DNA of 64,000 nucleotides from Tetradesmus obliquus (Eukaryota > Chlorophyta > Chlorophyceae > Sphaeropleales > Scenedesmaceae), in contig CP126191.1 of assembly GCA_030272155.1 (NCBI GenBank), positions 7,524,501 through 7,588,500 on the forward strand. Direction: 5' to 3'. The notes under the pieces were generated by a model. That model searched no databases. It had not been told where the DNA came from and saw nothing but the letters and a program-made list of their open reading frames with translations. Position 1 is the first letter of the stretch. Each line of letters begins with the position of its first letter. Shown piece by piece: positions 23,782 to 34,875 of the stretch. The position numbers were made by a program, and so were the translations under genes.

Positions 23782-25371
23782 CCTGAGCAGTCAGTTCGTC
23801 TCTCCAGTGCTGCAAGATAGTCGTGTCAAAGCTGCATGCTGCCTCGTGCTCCCTCCTACTAATTGGAGCGCTTCTGTGTGAGCACCAACAGGAGCAACCG
23901 CTGGCGAGAGTGCAAAGTCTTATTAAATTGAAAGATTGCAGCCGCCTTGGTCACAAACCTCAGCGAGTACAGGCCTGGGCGTGGTGGTTTGCCGGTTCAC
24001 GTCGTGCGTCATGAAGCAAGCAATGGTCACAGCGGCAGATCAGCAACATAGTACTGTAAAGGGAATGCTAGACGCAGCGAGAAACCGTAGCGAGACAGTT
24101 GTAGACTTCGGCTTGCAAACCCTGGTGAGTGGTGACCTAACTGTCATGGTTCACCACTTTCTCTTTGCCCCAGAAATACAGGTATGTCTCAAACACTGCC
24201 ACGCTGCTGGTTATTGATAGTACAGGACCTTCTGCCTGTCGAGTTTCTGAGGCATGACATGTGCTTGGTTATGCGTTTGGCCACTGCCACTGCACTGCAG
24301 TAGTACCTGTACGGAACGTCACTGCATGCAGTACGTCACTACTGCAACGGGAGTGCTGCACTGCTGCTTCACCAGCTGACATGATGAGGGTGGCTCATTG
24401 CAAACGCTCAATTGTTCATGGCCAGGACACTAGTGTCTCCGAACCATGACATGATGTCAGATGTATGCTAATCAGCAAAGGCGTCGCTTTTCAATCTGCT
24501 GATGGCCAGCGAGCAACGTCTGCATGTTTGTTCCTGGTGTTCGTTGTATTGTAATACTGACACGGGACATAAAATCACTTTCATTTTAAAATTGCTGCGC
24601 ACCGTTAACTGGCTGAAAAGACGCTGCCAGAGGTGACCTCAGCCATTTTTGCTTCTTTCAGTAGCCTGATGGCATGGTGTCTTACATCCAGTGTACCTGC
24701 ATGGGGATGTGATGCCCGCTGATTACCACAAACAGGTCGCCACACCAGGGAGCAGGGCAGAACCTGCAACCTCTTACTCAATCTGTCTCCGCCTCCTGCA
24801 ATGCTGTGTGGCAATTGCGGTCAGGCAGATGCTGATTCAACAAAAGTTTTTTGGTGCGGATGCTGGGCACCTCCTGTATAAGGGGTGTTTGAGGGTCTTG
24901 CTGGTGATGGCAGTGCCGTAGGGCTCCGGCCGTCAGGTTCGCTTGATTGCTGTGTATGGCCAGCCAGTAGGGTTTCGCTCCCCCTGGTCAGGCTGACAGC
25001 CTTGCCGCCGCTATAGACTTGGCCATGTAGTCACTGTTGCGATGTGCCAACGTTTGGAGAATCAAAAAAGTCAATGTTGTTGCCTTATGGACTGTCTCCA
25101 GCCTGTCTGTTGCTGTTGCGTGGCAGCAAGCTCGGCACTTTGAATCCCAGCCATGTGGTGCACCGCTGGTGCCCTGCATGCTGTAACCAAGCAACTGCTC
25201 TTGAACAAACCCCAGCATGTTCATCCATCGTCATATGTCTGCTGTTGTAGTAAAGCAAAAGCATCTGCTGGTTTTTGAAGCAGCCAGTTGCTGAAACTGA
25301 CTCAAGCAGCGGTAGAGCTCTGCTTCAAGGCTGCCAACAAACAGCCAACAAACAACCAGTTGAGCTGCACC
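23782..25371. other. Intergenic between the SEC14 and recombinase-helicase genes
   Basis: No gene is supported. The only recognisable item is a dispersed repeat at 24846-24995 that is related to a SINE-like insertion near 62.4 kb. No continuation of the helicase (motifs IV-VI) is visible between 25000 and 25371. Confidence 0.45.
24846..24995 (+). mobile_element. Diverged copy of the SINE-like repeat found at 62228-62526
   Basis: It shares ordered blocks with the 62-kb copy: TTTTTTGGT, GCTGGGCACCTCC, GTATA, TGCTGGTGA, AGCCAGTAGG and CCCCCTGGT, with similar spacing. The region just upstream has a weak B-box-like GATTCAAC in the place where the other copy has GGTTCAACTCC. It is clearly an older or more decayed copy; 5' and 3' limits are uncertain. 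Confidence 0.6.
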
Positions 25372-27834
25372 TCAATACGTACAGAGCATGCGGCCAAGTA
25401 ACTCTGTGTAAGAAAGTATGAAGACTTGTGCAGGGGATGCAGAGCCAAAACGCCAGTTGTGTGTCAAACGCACATACTGGAAATCCAGCGCTGCCCACAC
25501 TGAACTTTCAAATGCATACTTAGTTGGATGCTTCACATAGGATGCATCACGACCCTTGAAGTTCATGTCTTGCACTGGCGGCAGCTGCAGGAAATCTGGC
25601 ACAGTTATGAAACGAACTTCACGTTGCCTAATCTCGCGTTTAGCTATTAAGCCATCGCACAAGTTGGAAAGGAACTCTCCATTTGCCAAACCAGCTTCAT
25701 CAACAAGCATGCATTGCACACCGCCATCACCGCGTACACCCCATCTTTTTTGCATCAGGCGCCATGCGCCGCCACAGCGTCGCAGGTTCACCCTGTCCTC
25801 TGCCAATGCCTGACGCACTGTAAACTGTTGTCCCATTTCTCAGCAATTGTGCTGCAGCACCAGTCATGGCCGTGTTCCAAAAACCACGCACACCATACTT
25901 GGCAACCATGATTATGTATATCACTTTGTTGATCACCTGTGTTTTGCCATTTCCTGCATCCCCAGATACGCACAGGTTTCCGTCACCCTGTAAGAAACCA
26001 ACTAGTCTCTCCAACTCCGCACGGCTCTGTGCATTTGGAAAAGTGACACCCTCAGCTTCTAAGGCTGCTATGCACGCAGCTGACACACTACGCGCAGCAT
26101 GTGCGCCGTTGCCGTTCTCCAAACCACCACCGCCATCACCACTATCTGCTACATCACTGTCTATCATGTGCGCAGCACCTGCAGCACCGGCCTCCATGTC
26201 ATTGCTTTGCAAGCTGTCAGAAACAACAATTGCAGCAGAGGCCGGCTCCGCCTGCAAATTGCACAAGCGGCCCCCACACACACCGGCAGCAGCACTGATG
26301 CCATCACCCGACACACCACCATCCCTGGGTGCATTCACGGCATCATCAACAGTTGCACCACAGCATGGCTGACTGTCGAGAATTTCACAAACCTCAGGCG
26401 CAGGTCTAGGCTGGCTAGCGCCACCAGCCGCAGCACTGACGCCCTTACCAGACACACCACCACCCCTTGATGCATTCAAAGCAGCATCAGCAGTTGCACC
26501 ACAGCATGGCTGACTGTCGAGAATTTCACAAACGTCAGGCGCAGGTCTAGGCTGGCGAGCGCCACCAGCCACCACATCACTGCCAAGTAAGCAGTCAAGA
26601 TTCAAATCTGCATCTGTGAGCAGCCCTGGCAGCACATGGCACATACCGCCATCACCTGCATCAGCAAAGACTCCACCGTCAAACCCTGACATACATGCCC
26701 TTGCATTGTCAAGCAGTGCATCAAGCTCATCATCTGTTGCAATACAAGAAGGCTGGCTATCAGGAATGACACATACTTCCGGCGCTTGCCTCTGCTGGCT
26801 GATGGCAGCACTACACACAGCCTTTGTTATAACAACATCGCTGCCATCACTAGGTAGCGAGCAAGTGTCACTAGCAGAACCACCACGTTGTGAAGAAAGC
26901 TTCACGCCCATTGGCGACACACCACCAAATTTATCAACCACCAACTGGGCTGCCTGCCTAACAGCTGCAATGGCAGGACTCAGCACTTGAGCAATGAGAT
27001 CCCCCATGAACATGTGTGTACTCAGCACGTTTAACCCCTGCAAACACACATCAAGACGTTGCCACGCAGCCACCACAACAGAAGGCTCCAAGCAGCTCAG
27101 AACGCCATCCTCTGCATGCAAAAGCAGATGGTCATTAACAGCTTTCACACAAACGCTCATGACCATGCTAAATCGTCCATGTGCAAGCTTTCTCTCGCTT
27201 GTGCTTACACCACTAGTTGCAAACTCTACCAACACACGCAGCGCACAACTCATGAAGGCAGAACCATTGTCTAAGTGCTGCATGACGTCATGCGAAAGCA
27301 GTGCTGACATAAGCCGTTGCATGCGACTCAGCACTAGCTGGTCCACCATCACAGTTTCCTTGGCATGATTGCTGCTACCAGCAAGAGCACAGCATGAAAG
27401 TGCAGCCCCACGCCAACCAAACTTCAGCTTTTTCAAATTGAACGGACCTGCTAAAGTGAAAGTGTATGTGCCGCCTTTGAAACGACCATGTTGCCGCACC
27501 TGGCCATGATCAACCAGACATGACTTGATGCGTGCAAGAACACCCCACATCGTCAGCTGCTCCGTGTTTGGCTCCCATGCATCATGCCAGGCTGCAGGGC
27601 GCACTCCATCTTCAAACAGGTACGCATCTGGAATCTTGCCACGACTCAGCCACAACTGGAAGAACTTTCCAGCGTCACTAACGCCAGTATCACTCTTACC
27701 AAAAATCGCCGGCACACACACATCCGCAAACACTGGCTGCTGCATAGGGTCATCGCTGAAAGTGGCATCGATCCGCACATGCATGCGATTTTTGCCATTG
27801 AGGCGCCGCAGGGACACACGCTTGGACGCAGGTT
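25372..27834 (-). CDS. PIF1-type helicase module of the large recombinase-helicase gene (frameshifted, C-terminally short)
   Basis: This is the last exon (acceptor ...ggtgcag at 27835) of the long minus-strand gene. Its first 370 residues are unrecognised helical sequence. Next come repeats of about 47 residues built around VCEILDSQPCCGAT (26330-26570). The helicase follows: Walker A SGDAGNGKTQVINK, SASGIGRG, Walker B MLVDEAGLANG, motif III PDFLQLPPV, and RLTHNW. Two frames must be joined across a run of six A (plus-strand T at 25746-25751), where one base too many breaks the frame. The protein stops soon after LTHNW, so helicase motifs V and VI are missing. With an intact frame it would resemble PIF1-family 5'-3' helicases that accompany eukaryotic mobile elements. 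Decay or a sequencing error are both possible for the frameshift; the short C-terminus favours decay. Confidence 0.7.
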
Positions 27835-27989
27835 CTGCACCACAGCAGCAGCAGCATCACATGTTTAGTTGAAAAGGCGCAGCAGCAAGCAAGCACACAG
27901 CAAGCATCGCACACACTCAGCTAGACAACAGTTATACCAGCTTCACATGTATCTATATGCACAACCACCAGACCCCTCATGGTCTGAAC

Positions 27990-30073
27990 CCATCCAGCAG
28001 TCCCACAAGCACTGCAAATCCTGCCCACCCGCAAGTGCAACTGCACGAGCAGCGTGAATATTGTCTACATGAATGGGCACATCAATCAGCCGTGGCAGCA
28101 GCGCCTCTACAGATTTATTGTAACCCATGCGCCCAAAGAACACAGGTGGCTGCAACTGCGCTGCAGCCTCCACACCAGCCTCATAGGCTTGGCCCTCTTG
28201 TTCAGCCCATGAACGCCGCACAGACCCAACATACATGTCACCCAACAACGAGAGTCGTTGCACCAGTGCTTGTTGCTCATGCATAGCAGAAGGAAGCGTG
28301 AAATAAGTAACAGCATCATTCAACAATGTGCGAGGTGCCTGGTATCTATCGACAGGCACAAGCTCAGAGCAACAGTTAGCAGCCTTCAACAGCGCACACA
28401 CACTAGCATTGTATAGTGCACGCACATCGCCAGCAGCCTGCAGAGCACGCATGCGACATAACCAAGGCAATCGCATCGGCCGAGGGCCTCCTGGATTGGG
28501 ATCAGTTATAGCCTTTTTGGGCAACGGCAGCTGCACACCCATGAACGTATTTAGACGAGCCGCCCAAATGTCAGCATCGTCGCACTCACCAAAGGCCAAG
28601 GCAGTGACGTTCAAGTACTCATCGAGTGCAAGTGACTCGTACACAGTCCGCAAGGTCACTGTTCCGTCCTTCACAGACCAGCCACCCCACCGCACAGCAA
28701 CATTTTCAACACCACCATCAATTCGCTTGCCACGATTTTCCAGCAAGTTAGTTATTAACACACGGGAGACGCCGCCAGACCGGTGAGCCCTGTGCCCTCT
28801 GGGTGGACTGCCCATGCGAGTCAAGAGCCGCCGTGTACTATCAGAAACATGGCTGGGAGCCAAGGGCATGCAATCCAATGGAACATCCCCTTCAGTTTCA
28901 CAAAAGAGATAGTAATCAAAGCACTCTTCCTTTATTGGGAGGCAGTCACCTGCCTTAGCAGACAACAGTGGGTTGCCGCCCACATACGCATCGCGGTACA
29001 CCAACAAACTATACAAGTATGTTGACGCTGTCAGCCCAGCATGCACCCAAAAGTTGGTCCAACCTTCAAAAGACTCTCGCACACGCCGCAAGCCGCGCTC
29101 ATCCATGTACTTTTCATCAGCAAACTCTATGCAAAACTTGGAACAAGAACAGGTTGGCCACTGGCATCCACCACTTCTTGCACTGTCACATCAACAATGT
29201 CACACAGCCGGATGCCAGCATATGTGCGGGCCCTGCGACCTCCAAATATGCAAGACAGGTTCCACAAGGCAGCATCCTGCAGACCCCGCAGACTGTTTGT
29301 GTCCACAAACCTGTGACCGTTGCGGGCTTCCTGCATTGTGACAAATGCCACCTTTTTCACAGCTTTTTTGTATTGTTTGGCCATGATCAACCGCATACGA
29401 CGATCAACACATCTGTGTAGCACACTGGGATCCAATGACTGCGCAACCATCAACACACCGTGGTGGCTGCACTCAACAGACAGCTTGTGTCTGCCGATGC
29501 ACGCCACAGAGTTCAGGATAGACGCATATGCACTGTAACTGCTCACCCAGTCACGCACAAAGTGGTGGAAGCCCAGCCACACCTGCATCGAAGGTGGCCA
29601 GTGTTGCACTAACACCTTGCCCTGCATCTGCATGCCACAGTGGCCCTTTGCAGCCTGCTCTTCAACAATAGAGCTACAACCCAGGAACTCCAGCCACATC
29701 CCCCACGCACGATCATGGTTGTGTTGCCCAGCCTTGGTGCACGCCTTGTTTGCAGAAAGAGCCATCTCCACAAAGTGCATCGCAACACGCTCCTTGCCAG
29801 CAGCCTTGTATGCACCCATGCGAGCACCCGTTGCATCACCTGCTAGCGACACTGCAGGTGGTCCCACATTCCCACTAGACGGGGCGTCTGGGGTGCCAGA
29901 AGACGATGCCGGGCATGACAGCAGCACCACAGGGCCATCTGCACCCGCATCATGCAGACCAGCAGCAGCGCTGCTAGCTGCTTTGCACGCAGAGCGCTGC
30001 ACGCCAGTGCCCTTGCCACCTTTTGAGCCAGTACCAAAAATTGCAGCAGCAGCTTGCTGTCCTTGGCTCAAAC
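27990..30073 (-). CDS. Tyrosine-recombinase-like (Crypton-like?) module of the large gene, with a one-base frameshift
   Basis: One long exon follows an acceptor (gtcgctgcag) and a phase-1 intron. It has a possible N-terminal DNA-binding part (RAWGMWLEFLG) and a helical core. A catalytic-domain-like region includes GGRRARTYAGIRLCDI (candidate first Arg), VSRVLITNLLENRG (second Arg, with the usual His of HxxR replaced) and GGWSVKDGTVTLRTVY (candidate nucleophile Tyr). That order and spacing fit tyrosine recombinases such as Cryptons, but my assignment is by eye and moderate. The frame breaks at 29137-29143: the upstream frame stops at VLVPSFA, while the next frame reads KFCIEFADEKYMDERG. One missing A in CCAAG would restore continuity. 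The donor is probably ATGG|GTTCAG at 27990 (phase 1), which joins the helicase exon. Confidence 0.55.
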
Positions 30074-30301
30074 CTGCAGCGACGGCACAACAACCAAGCC
30101 CACAACGTATCAGCAATTACTACTGAACTACACTGAGCAGCAATTGTGTGCTTGCAAGCACCAGCAAAATCCCACCAGACTGCAGATGATGCACACATGC
30201 ACATCTGCATCAAACACAACAAACAACAGCAGAGTTGCGCAATTGACATTCCAATAAAAAAACTTCACCAAATTCATGTCAATATATATGCCGCAGCCCA
30301 C

Positions 30302-33300
30302 CTGTGTCAAATGCGACAGCACCAGTGTTGGCGGCAGCAGCAGCAGCAGCCCCAGGACTTGGGACACCAAGGCCACCAGAGCTCTCATTGGAATGCTTGG
30401 TGCCCGCAGGTGACTGCCGCTGCACACCTGCACACACAGCCACCACAAGTACAGCAGCGACATCAAAGAAGCACAAGCGCACTGCACGACAGCTGCTGAG
30501 TAATGTGCATTCGAGCCCTCATGAGCGCCCCTCGCAACTGTTATACAGTAGCATACATGCATGAAACATTGAACAGCACATGTTACTTTTGTACACGGTG
30601 GAGACGCGATGTGCCCCAGAACTTACCAAGGTTGCCAGGACGCAGGATATTAGCCACTTCAGCATCAACTTGTTCCACAACCTGGGCTGCAAACATATTG
30701 GGATGGGTAGCAAGCCGTATGTTGCTGCACAGCTTCTTCTGTGGTAACGCTGCAGAGCAAAAAGAAGCACAAGGCAAACACAGTTTTATTACAAAGTGTG
30801 CCGAATCATCCCTCAGTGCAGCACAGCATACAGAATGGAGGCTCGTGTTACATACAGCAGCAGCACATAGCCTGCATGTGCCAACTATGCTGCGCTCACC
30901 AGCAGCACCGCCAGCAGCCGCCACCCGTGCCACGCCACGCGCATCAGCAGCAACAGAAGCTGCTGCGGCCAAGCCAGCAGAGTCCACAGCAGCAGTATTG
31001 CCACCACACCCTGACAGCTTCAGCAAGCGCTGGTTGGCACCTGCAAGCAGCACCATGCACATGATATCAGCGCACAGGACACCAGCATGCATTGTTTAAA
31101 CTGTACAGCTGCAACAGTACCCAGCAAAGCATGCGACAAGGTTCAAACATGCCATCATCAATTGCCACACAGTCGATGTGCAAGTCGCAACAACAGATGT
31201 AGCAATGGCCTCACCTGCTAACATTGCAGCATTGCTGGGCATTCCCGGCAAGTTGAAGTCCTGCACAGCATCAAGACGCCGCTTGGTGCCTGCGCTAGCG
31301 CCACTGCCGCCATCGCCAGCTGCGCCATTTGTGTCAGCAGCAGGGACAGCAGTAGCAGCAGCAGCAGCACCTGCAACAGCGGGGGTGAGCAGCACCCAGG
31401 TCAACAACAAAGAACAGCACAAGGCACCATTGCAGGCCAGCATTGCAGTGCGCCAGAACAGCGCCAAATAAGCAGGACAAAGCATTCCTGTGCAAGCAAA
31501 CGGAGCACAGCACAGTTGCTGTGAGCAGAAAGCAGCAATTCTGCAAGCACCGACCAGCACACGACATGAACGCACTGGACACCAGCATGCAACAGAATTC
31601 AGACATGCTTCACATCCAATGCCACCAGGAGATGCTGCCATCTTTCTAAATCGAAAAACATATGCAATGGCCCCACCTGCTAACACTGCAGCATAGCTGC
31701 GCATGCCCGGCAAGTTGAAGTCATGCACAGCATCAAGACGCCGCTTGGTGCCAGCGCTAGCGCCGCTGCTGCAAGCGCCAGCTCCGCCGTTTGCATCACC
31801 AGCAGCCCTCTTTGGGGCCGCCGCTGTGCCAGTAGCAGCAGCAATGGCAACAGCAGCACCTGCCACAGCATGGTTTAGCGACAAATACACAGGTCAGCAA
31901 ACCAAGCAAACACAAGGCACCATTTCAAGCCAGCTCTGCAGTGCGCCAGCAGCTTGCCCAATGAGCAGCAACCAGCATTTCTGCGCATCAGGACAATACG
32001 CAGCATATAACCAAACAGCAGCATTACAGCAAATCGCAGTGCAGCACAAATACATTGTAAAACACCGGCAACCAAACAATGCTTCATACAGCAAGGGCAC
32101 TTTACAGCCCAAACACGCACCGTTGCAAGCCGGCATTGCAGCACGCCAGTGCCGCGCCACAACGCCCGCCACCACCGTCCGCCCTTCAGACGAGCCGAAC
32201 AGATCCTTGCGCTGATGGTGATCTTCAGGCAGCAGCTGCAGTTTGAGGTCCACTGGCAGGGGCACCGCGGCAAAGTGGTCTCCAACGTTTAAGCAGGCGA
32301 TGACCTCGTTGTTGGGGATGACCATTGCGCGTTGCAGGTCAATCTCCTTGCCAGGCGGGGCAAAGATCTGCCCATGACACGTTGCCACAAAGCCATGGTA
32401 ACCATCAGGCGCTCCCGCCACAGCCGGCGTCAGAACCACTACGAATAGCTGGTGCGCCACCGCCATGCAGCGCCCAACCATGTCAGGCAGCATATACTCT
32501 TTGGCCTGGATGTCAGCACGAGTGCTGCGCACCTCGAGCAGCTCAGCAGTTGCTGCAGCAGCGCGATCAGCAGACCCGCCACCACACAGCACCTGCACAC
32601 AAAACAGCATTGCAGGAAAAACAGTGCGTCAGCAGTTCAACAAGCACAGCCAGGTAGCGCAGCAGGCCAGGTCACACACAAGCAAGCTACCGTAACAGCA
32701 AAGCATGACGCCCGCCCGCTAGTCAGAGGCTGTAAAGCAAAGTTACAAAACTGCCAGGTATCAGTTGCAAACCAAGCACAACCACCAAGCAGCCACAGCA
32801 CACAACCGCACCTGCTTCAGCTGTTCCTCCCTGAAATCCAGGTGCTTGCACATCTCCCCGACAAGCATATCACTGTACAGTTCCAGCACGGTTGCGGGGT
32901 CTGTTGGCCAGCTCTGCTGCACAGCAGCACCATCTGCCTGTGCAAGCACCGCCACCAACGTTGCATTCGCCAAGCACTGGAAGTTCCTGGTTGAAGCGCT
33001 GAATGCATTGAGCTTAAGTGCCGCCAGCGACTGAGGATATGCAGCCATCTGATCTGTAGCATAGGTTGCGAACTCAGCGTTGGCATCAAACACAGCGTTC
33101 ATTGTCATCTCTTTAGCTGACACGAGCCCGTAGTAGTCATTATCCTGCAAGCAAGACAGCCAGCAAAAAGGATAAGCGTCGCATTTCACTCAGTACATGA
33201 CTGCAAAAGCCAAAGCAGTTATCATACACCGAATTGCATTATTTGCATGAGCATGTTGTTGCTGCTGGCATACAGTGCACACATCTGCGTCATGACAGCA

Positions 33301-33631
33301 GCAACAGCATGCTTTGCAGCTGCGCAGCTGCCAGCCTGTCAGGTAGCACCCCTCTGGACAGCAGCTGCACCAGGCAATACACTATCAAAGCACATGCACC
33401 AAAAGCTGCAACAAACGAGGCGCTATGCACAAACCAATGCACGCCCACAGCCCACCTTCGTGCAGTCAAGTCAGCAGGCTGCACCAGAACGTTGCCTTTG
33501 AGCCCGGCGCGGCACTGGAGTATCAGGCTTGCGTCCACGGAGTCATACTCAAAGTACTTTCCTCCTTCGGAAGGCAAGCGAGGCACTTCTGTCCTCAATC
33601 GGTTCCACGAGAAAGGATTGGGCGCTGCCAT
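30302..33631 (-). CDS. N-terminal exons of the large recombinase-helicase gene
   Basis: Exons 33631-33456, 33144-32812, 32592-32121, 31859-31677, 31370-31215, 31040-30900, 30749-30627 and 30427-30302 lead into the recombinase exon at 30073. The start is MAAPNPFSWNRLRTEV. Exons two and three carry an unrecognised alpha/beta region ending ...IACLNVGDHFAAVPL; a His in such a setting recalls OTU-type peptidases, but I see no matching Cys motif, so this is only a suggestion. From the third exon on, every intron is phase 1 and the small exons are multiples of three (183, 156, 141, 123, 126 nt). Two of them (31859-31677 and 31370-31215) are duplicates encoding GTKRRLDAVHDFNLPGM and GTKRRLDAVQDFNLPGM. 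The junction between exons one and two does not fit phase if donor 33456 is used; a donor at CTG|GTGCAG or a missed microexon would solve it. Confidence 0.55.
31199..32160 (-). repeat. Tandem duplication of an exon-intron unit (about 460 bp)
   Basis: The segment holding the GTKRRLDAV exon and its following intron occurs at about 31200-31660 and again at about 31665-32130. A sequence like the end of the upstream exon (plus-strand GCAGTGCGCCAG, or GCAGCACGCCAG in the exon itself) recurs near 31445, 31940 and 32138, so each unit also carries a relic of the preceding exon. The duplication has kept both exon copies open and in phase. Confidence 0.75.
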
Positions 33632-34875
33632 GACAGCAACACAAGAAAAGACCACTGCGCAACAAGTTAAACGCTTTTAAGCTTCAAAATTTTTTTTAAA
33701 CAATACTCAACAGCCGTTTACTTGCTACACTAGTTACGAGCTTGATATTTCAGGTCAACAAACCACCTGTGCTACACCCTGACAGCTACAGCCACGCACG
33801 TCACGCGGCCAGGAGCACACCCCACCCAAACCTTTATGGATAAATAGTAATAAACTAATCTCAAGCGATTTCAGCAAGATACCAGCTCAGCACACAGCAA
33901 CAGCGACAGCTCGGCGCACACAGGCCAGGACCGCCCAGCGATCGCGAGCGCCCGACACGCAACAAGTAACACACGGTTACACTCCCAGACGCTTTAGGAG
34001 ACGTGTTGGTTTGCGTGATATTGGCCTCGCGGGGCACACCGCGCCCACACCCCGCATTAAAGTAAGAGCTGCTACAGCAGCGTTTCTCATCAGCCATGCG
34101 ACCATGGCCATGCATGTCACTGTATCACCTGATCATAACCAGCATCACCAAGTTACATGCCTGGTGCTCAGAGCAACTCAATGCATGCAGTAGAAGGAGG
34201 AGTTGCCGACTCTTTCAAAGTGTGTGTCCTAGAACGGCAGCGTCGCCACTGCGCGATTCATGCGCGATCGCCAAGGATCGCCCCCTGCCAGATTTTACGA
34301 GCTGCAACTGTGTCCTCAGCGAAGGACTTGGGCGACCGCGAAACACCAGCTACAAACAATTAAATTTGCCTTATCATTGACGACATCCTGATGCTCACGC
34401 CTGTTCTTTTGAAGATGGGCGCGCAGTTGGGATGTGAAATACCATGGCTGTACCACTCATCACGGGCCAGAAGTACGCAGCATGGCTCTGTATATAGGGT
34501 GTTGTAGCCACCAACAAGTCATCAGCGCGCCTCACTGTACATATTCGGGAGACCCTTGCCCCTGTAAGGCTCCCACAATCCCACGCCTCACGCATCTGCC
34601 ACACCCAGGACATCCTAGCACCTCTTCAAAAATAGCTTATCAATAGGCTTGAACATCTTTTCCGTCCCACAAAAATAGCGTGTGAGTGTCGCGGCCACAT
34701 CCGCTTGCTGTGCCTGGCAGCTGAAGCTGGACCCTACTCGCTTCCGATTAGCATGGCAACTACCAGCTCCTCGGCCGCATTGAAGCCAGCATTTAACCTA
34801 TGTAAAGCTCACCTAGGAAACCTCTGGCCATTTCTTTTGCAGAACACCTGAACTCCCACAACTGCGCGCCAAAAC
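33632..34875. other. Intergenic between two divergent genes
   Basis: No coding region is supported. It should contain the promoter of the recombinase-helicase gene (leftward) and of the gene at 34876 (rightward). An AT-rich patch (TTTTTTT near 33691-33697) lies 60 bp upstream of the leftward start. Confidence 0.4.

Larger units (their letters stand above)
25372..33631 (-). mobile_element. Probable mobile-element-derived locus: unknown N-terminus, recombinase-like domain, PIF1 helicase
   Basis: The three coding entries here form one collinear minus-strand gene of about 2,080 codons. Recombinase-like and PIF1-helicase modules in one reading frame, internal duplication and two frameshifts are unusual for a host gene and typical of a eukaryotic DNA transposon or an integrated element. 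No HUH Rep motif (Helitron), reverse transcriptase (DIRS/Ngaro) or DDE transposase is visible. I found no terminal repeats or target-site duplication, so the element's limits are unknown; only the coding part is marked. Confidence 0.5.

Noticed and set aside
32121..33144. OTU cysteine-protease domain in the N-terminal exons
   Set aside because: A His-bearing end (GDHFAAVPL) fits loosely but no DGDC-like catalytic Cys motif is visible; kept only as a suggestion.
25372..33631. Classification as a Helitron or Helentron because of the PIF1-type helicase
   Set aside because: No HUH Rep motifs are present, and the upstream module looks like a tyrosine recombinase instead.
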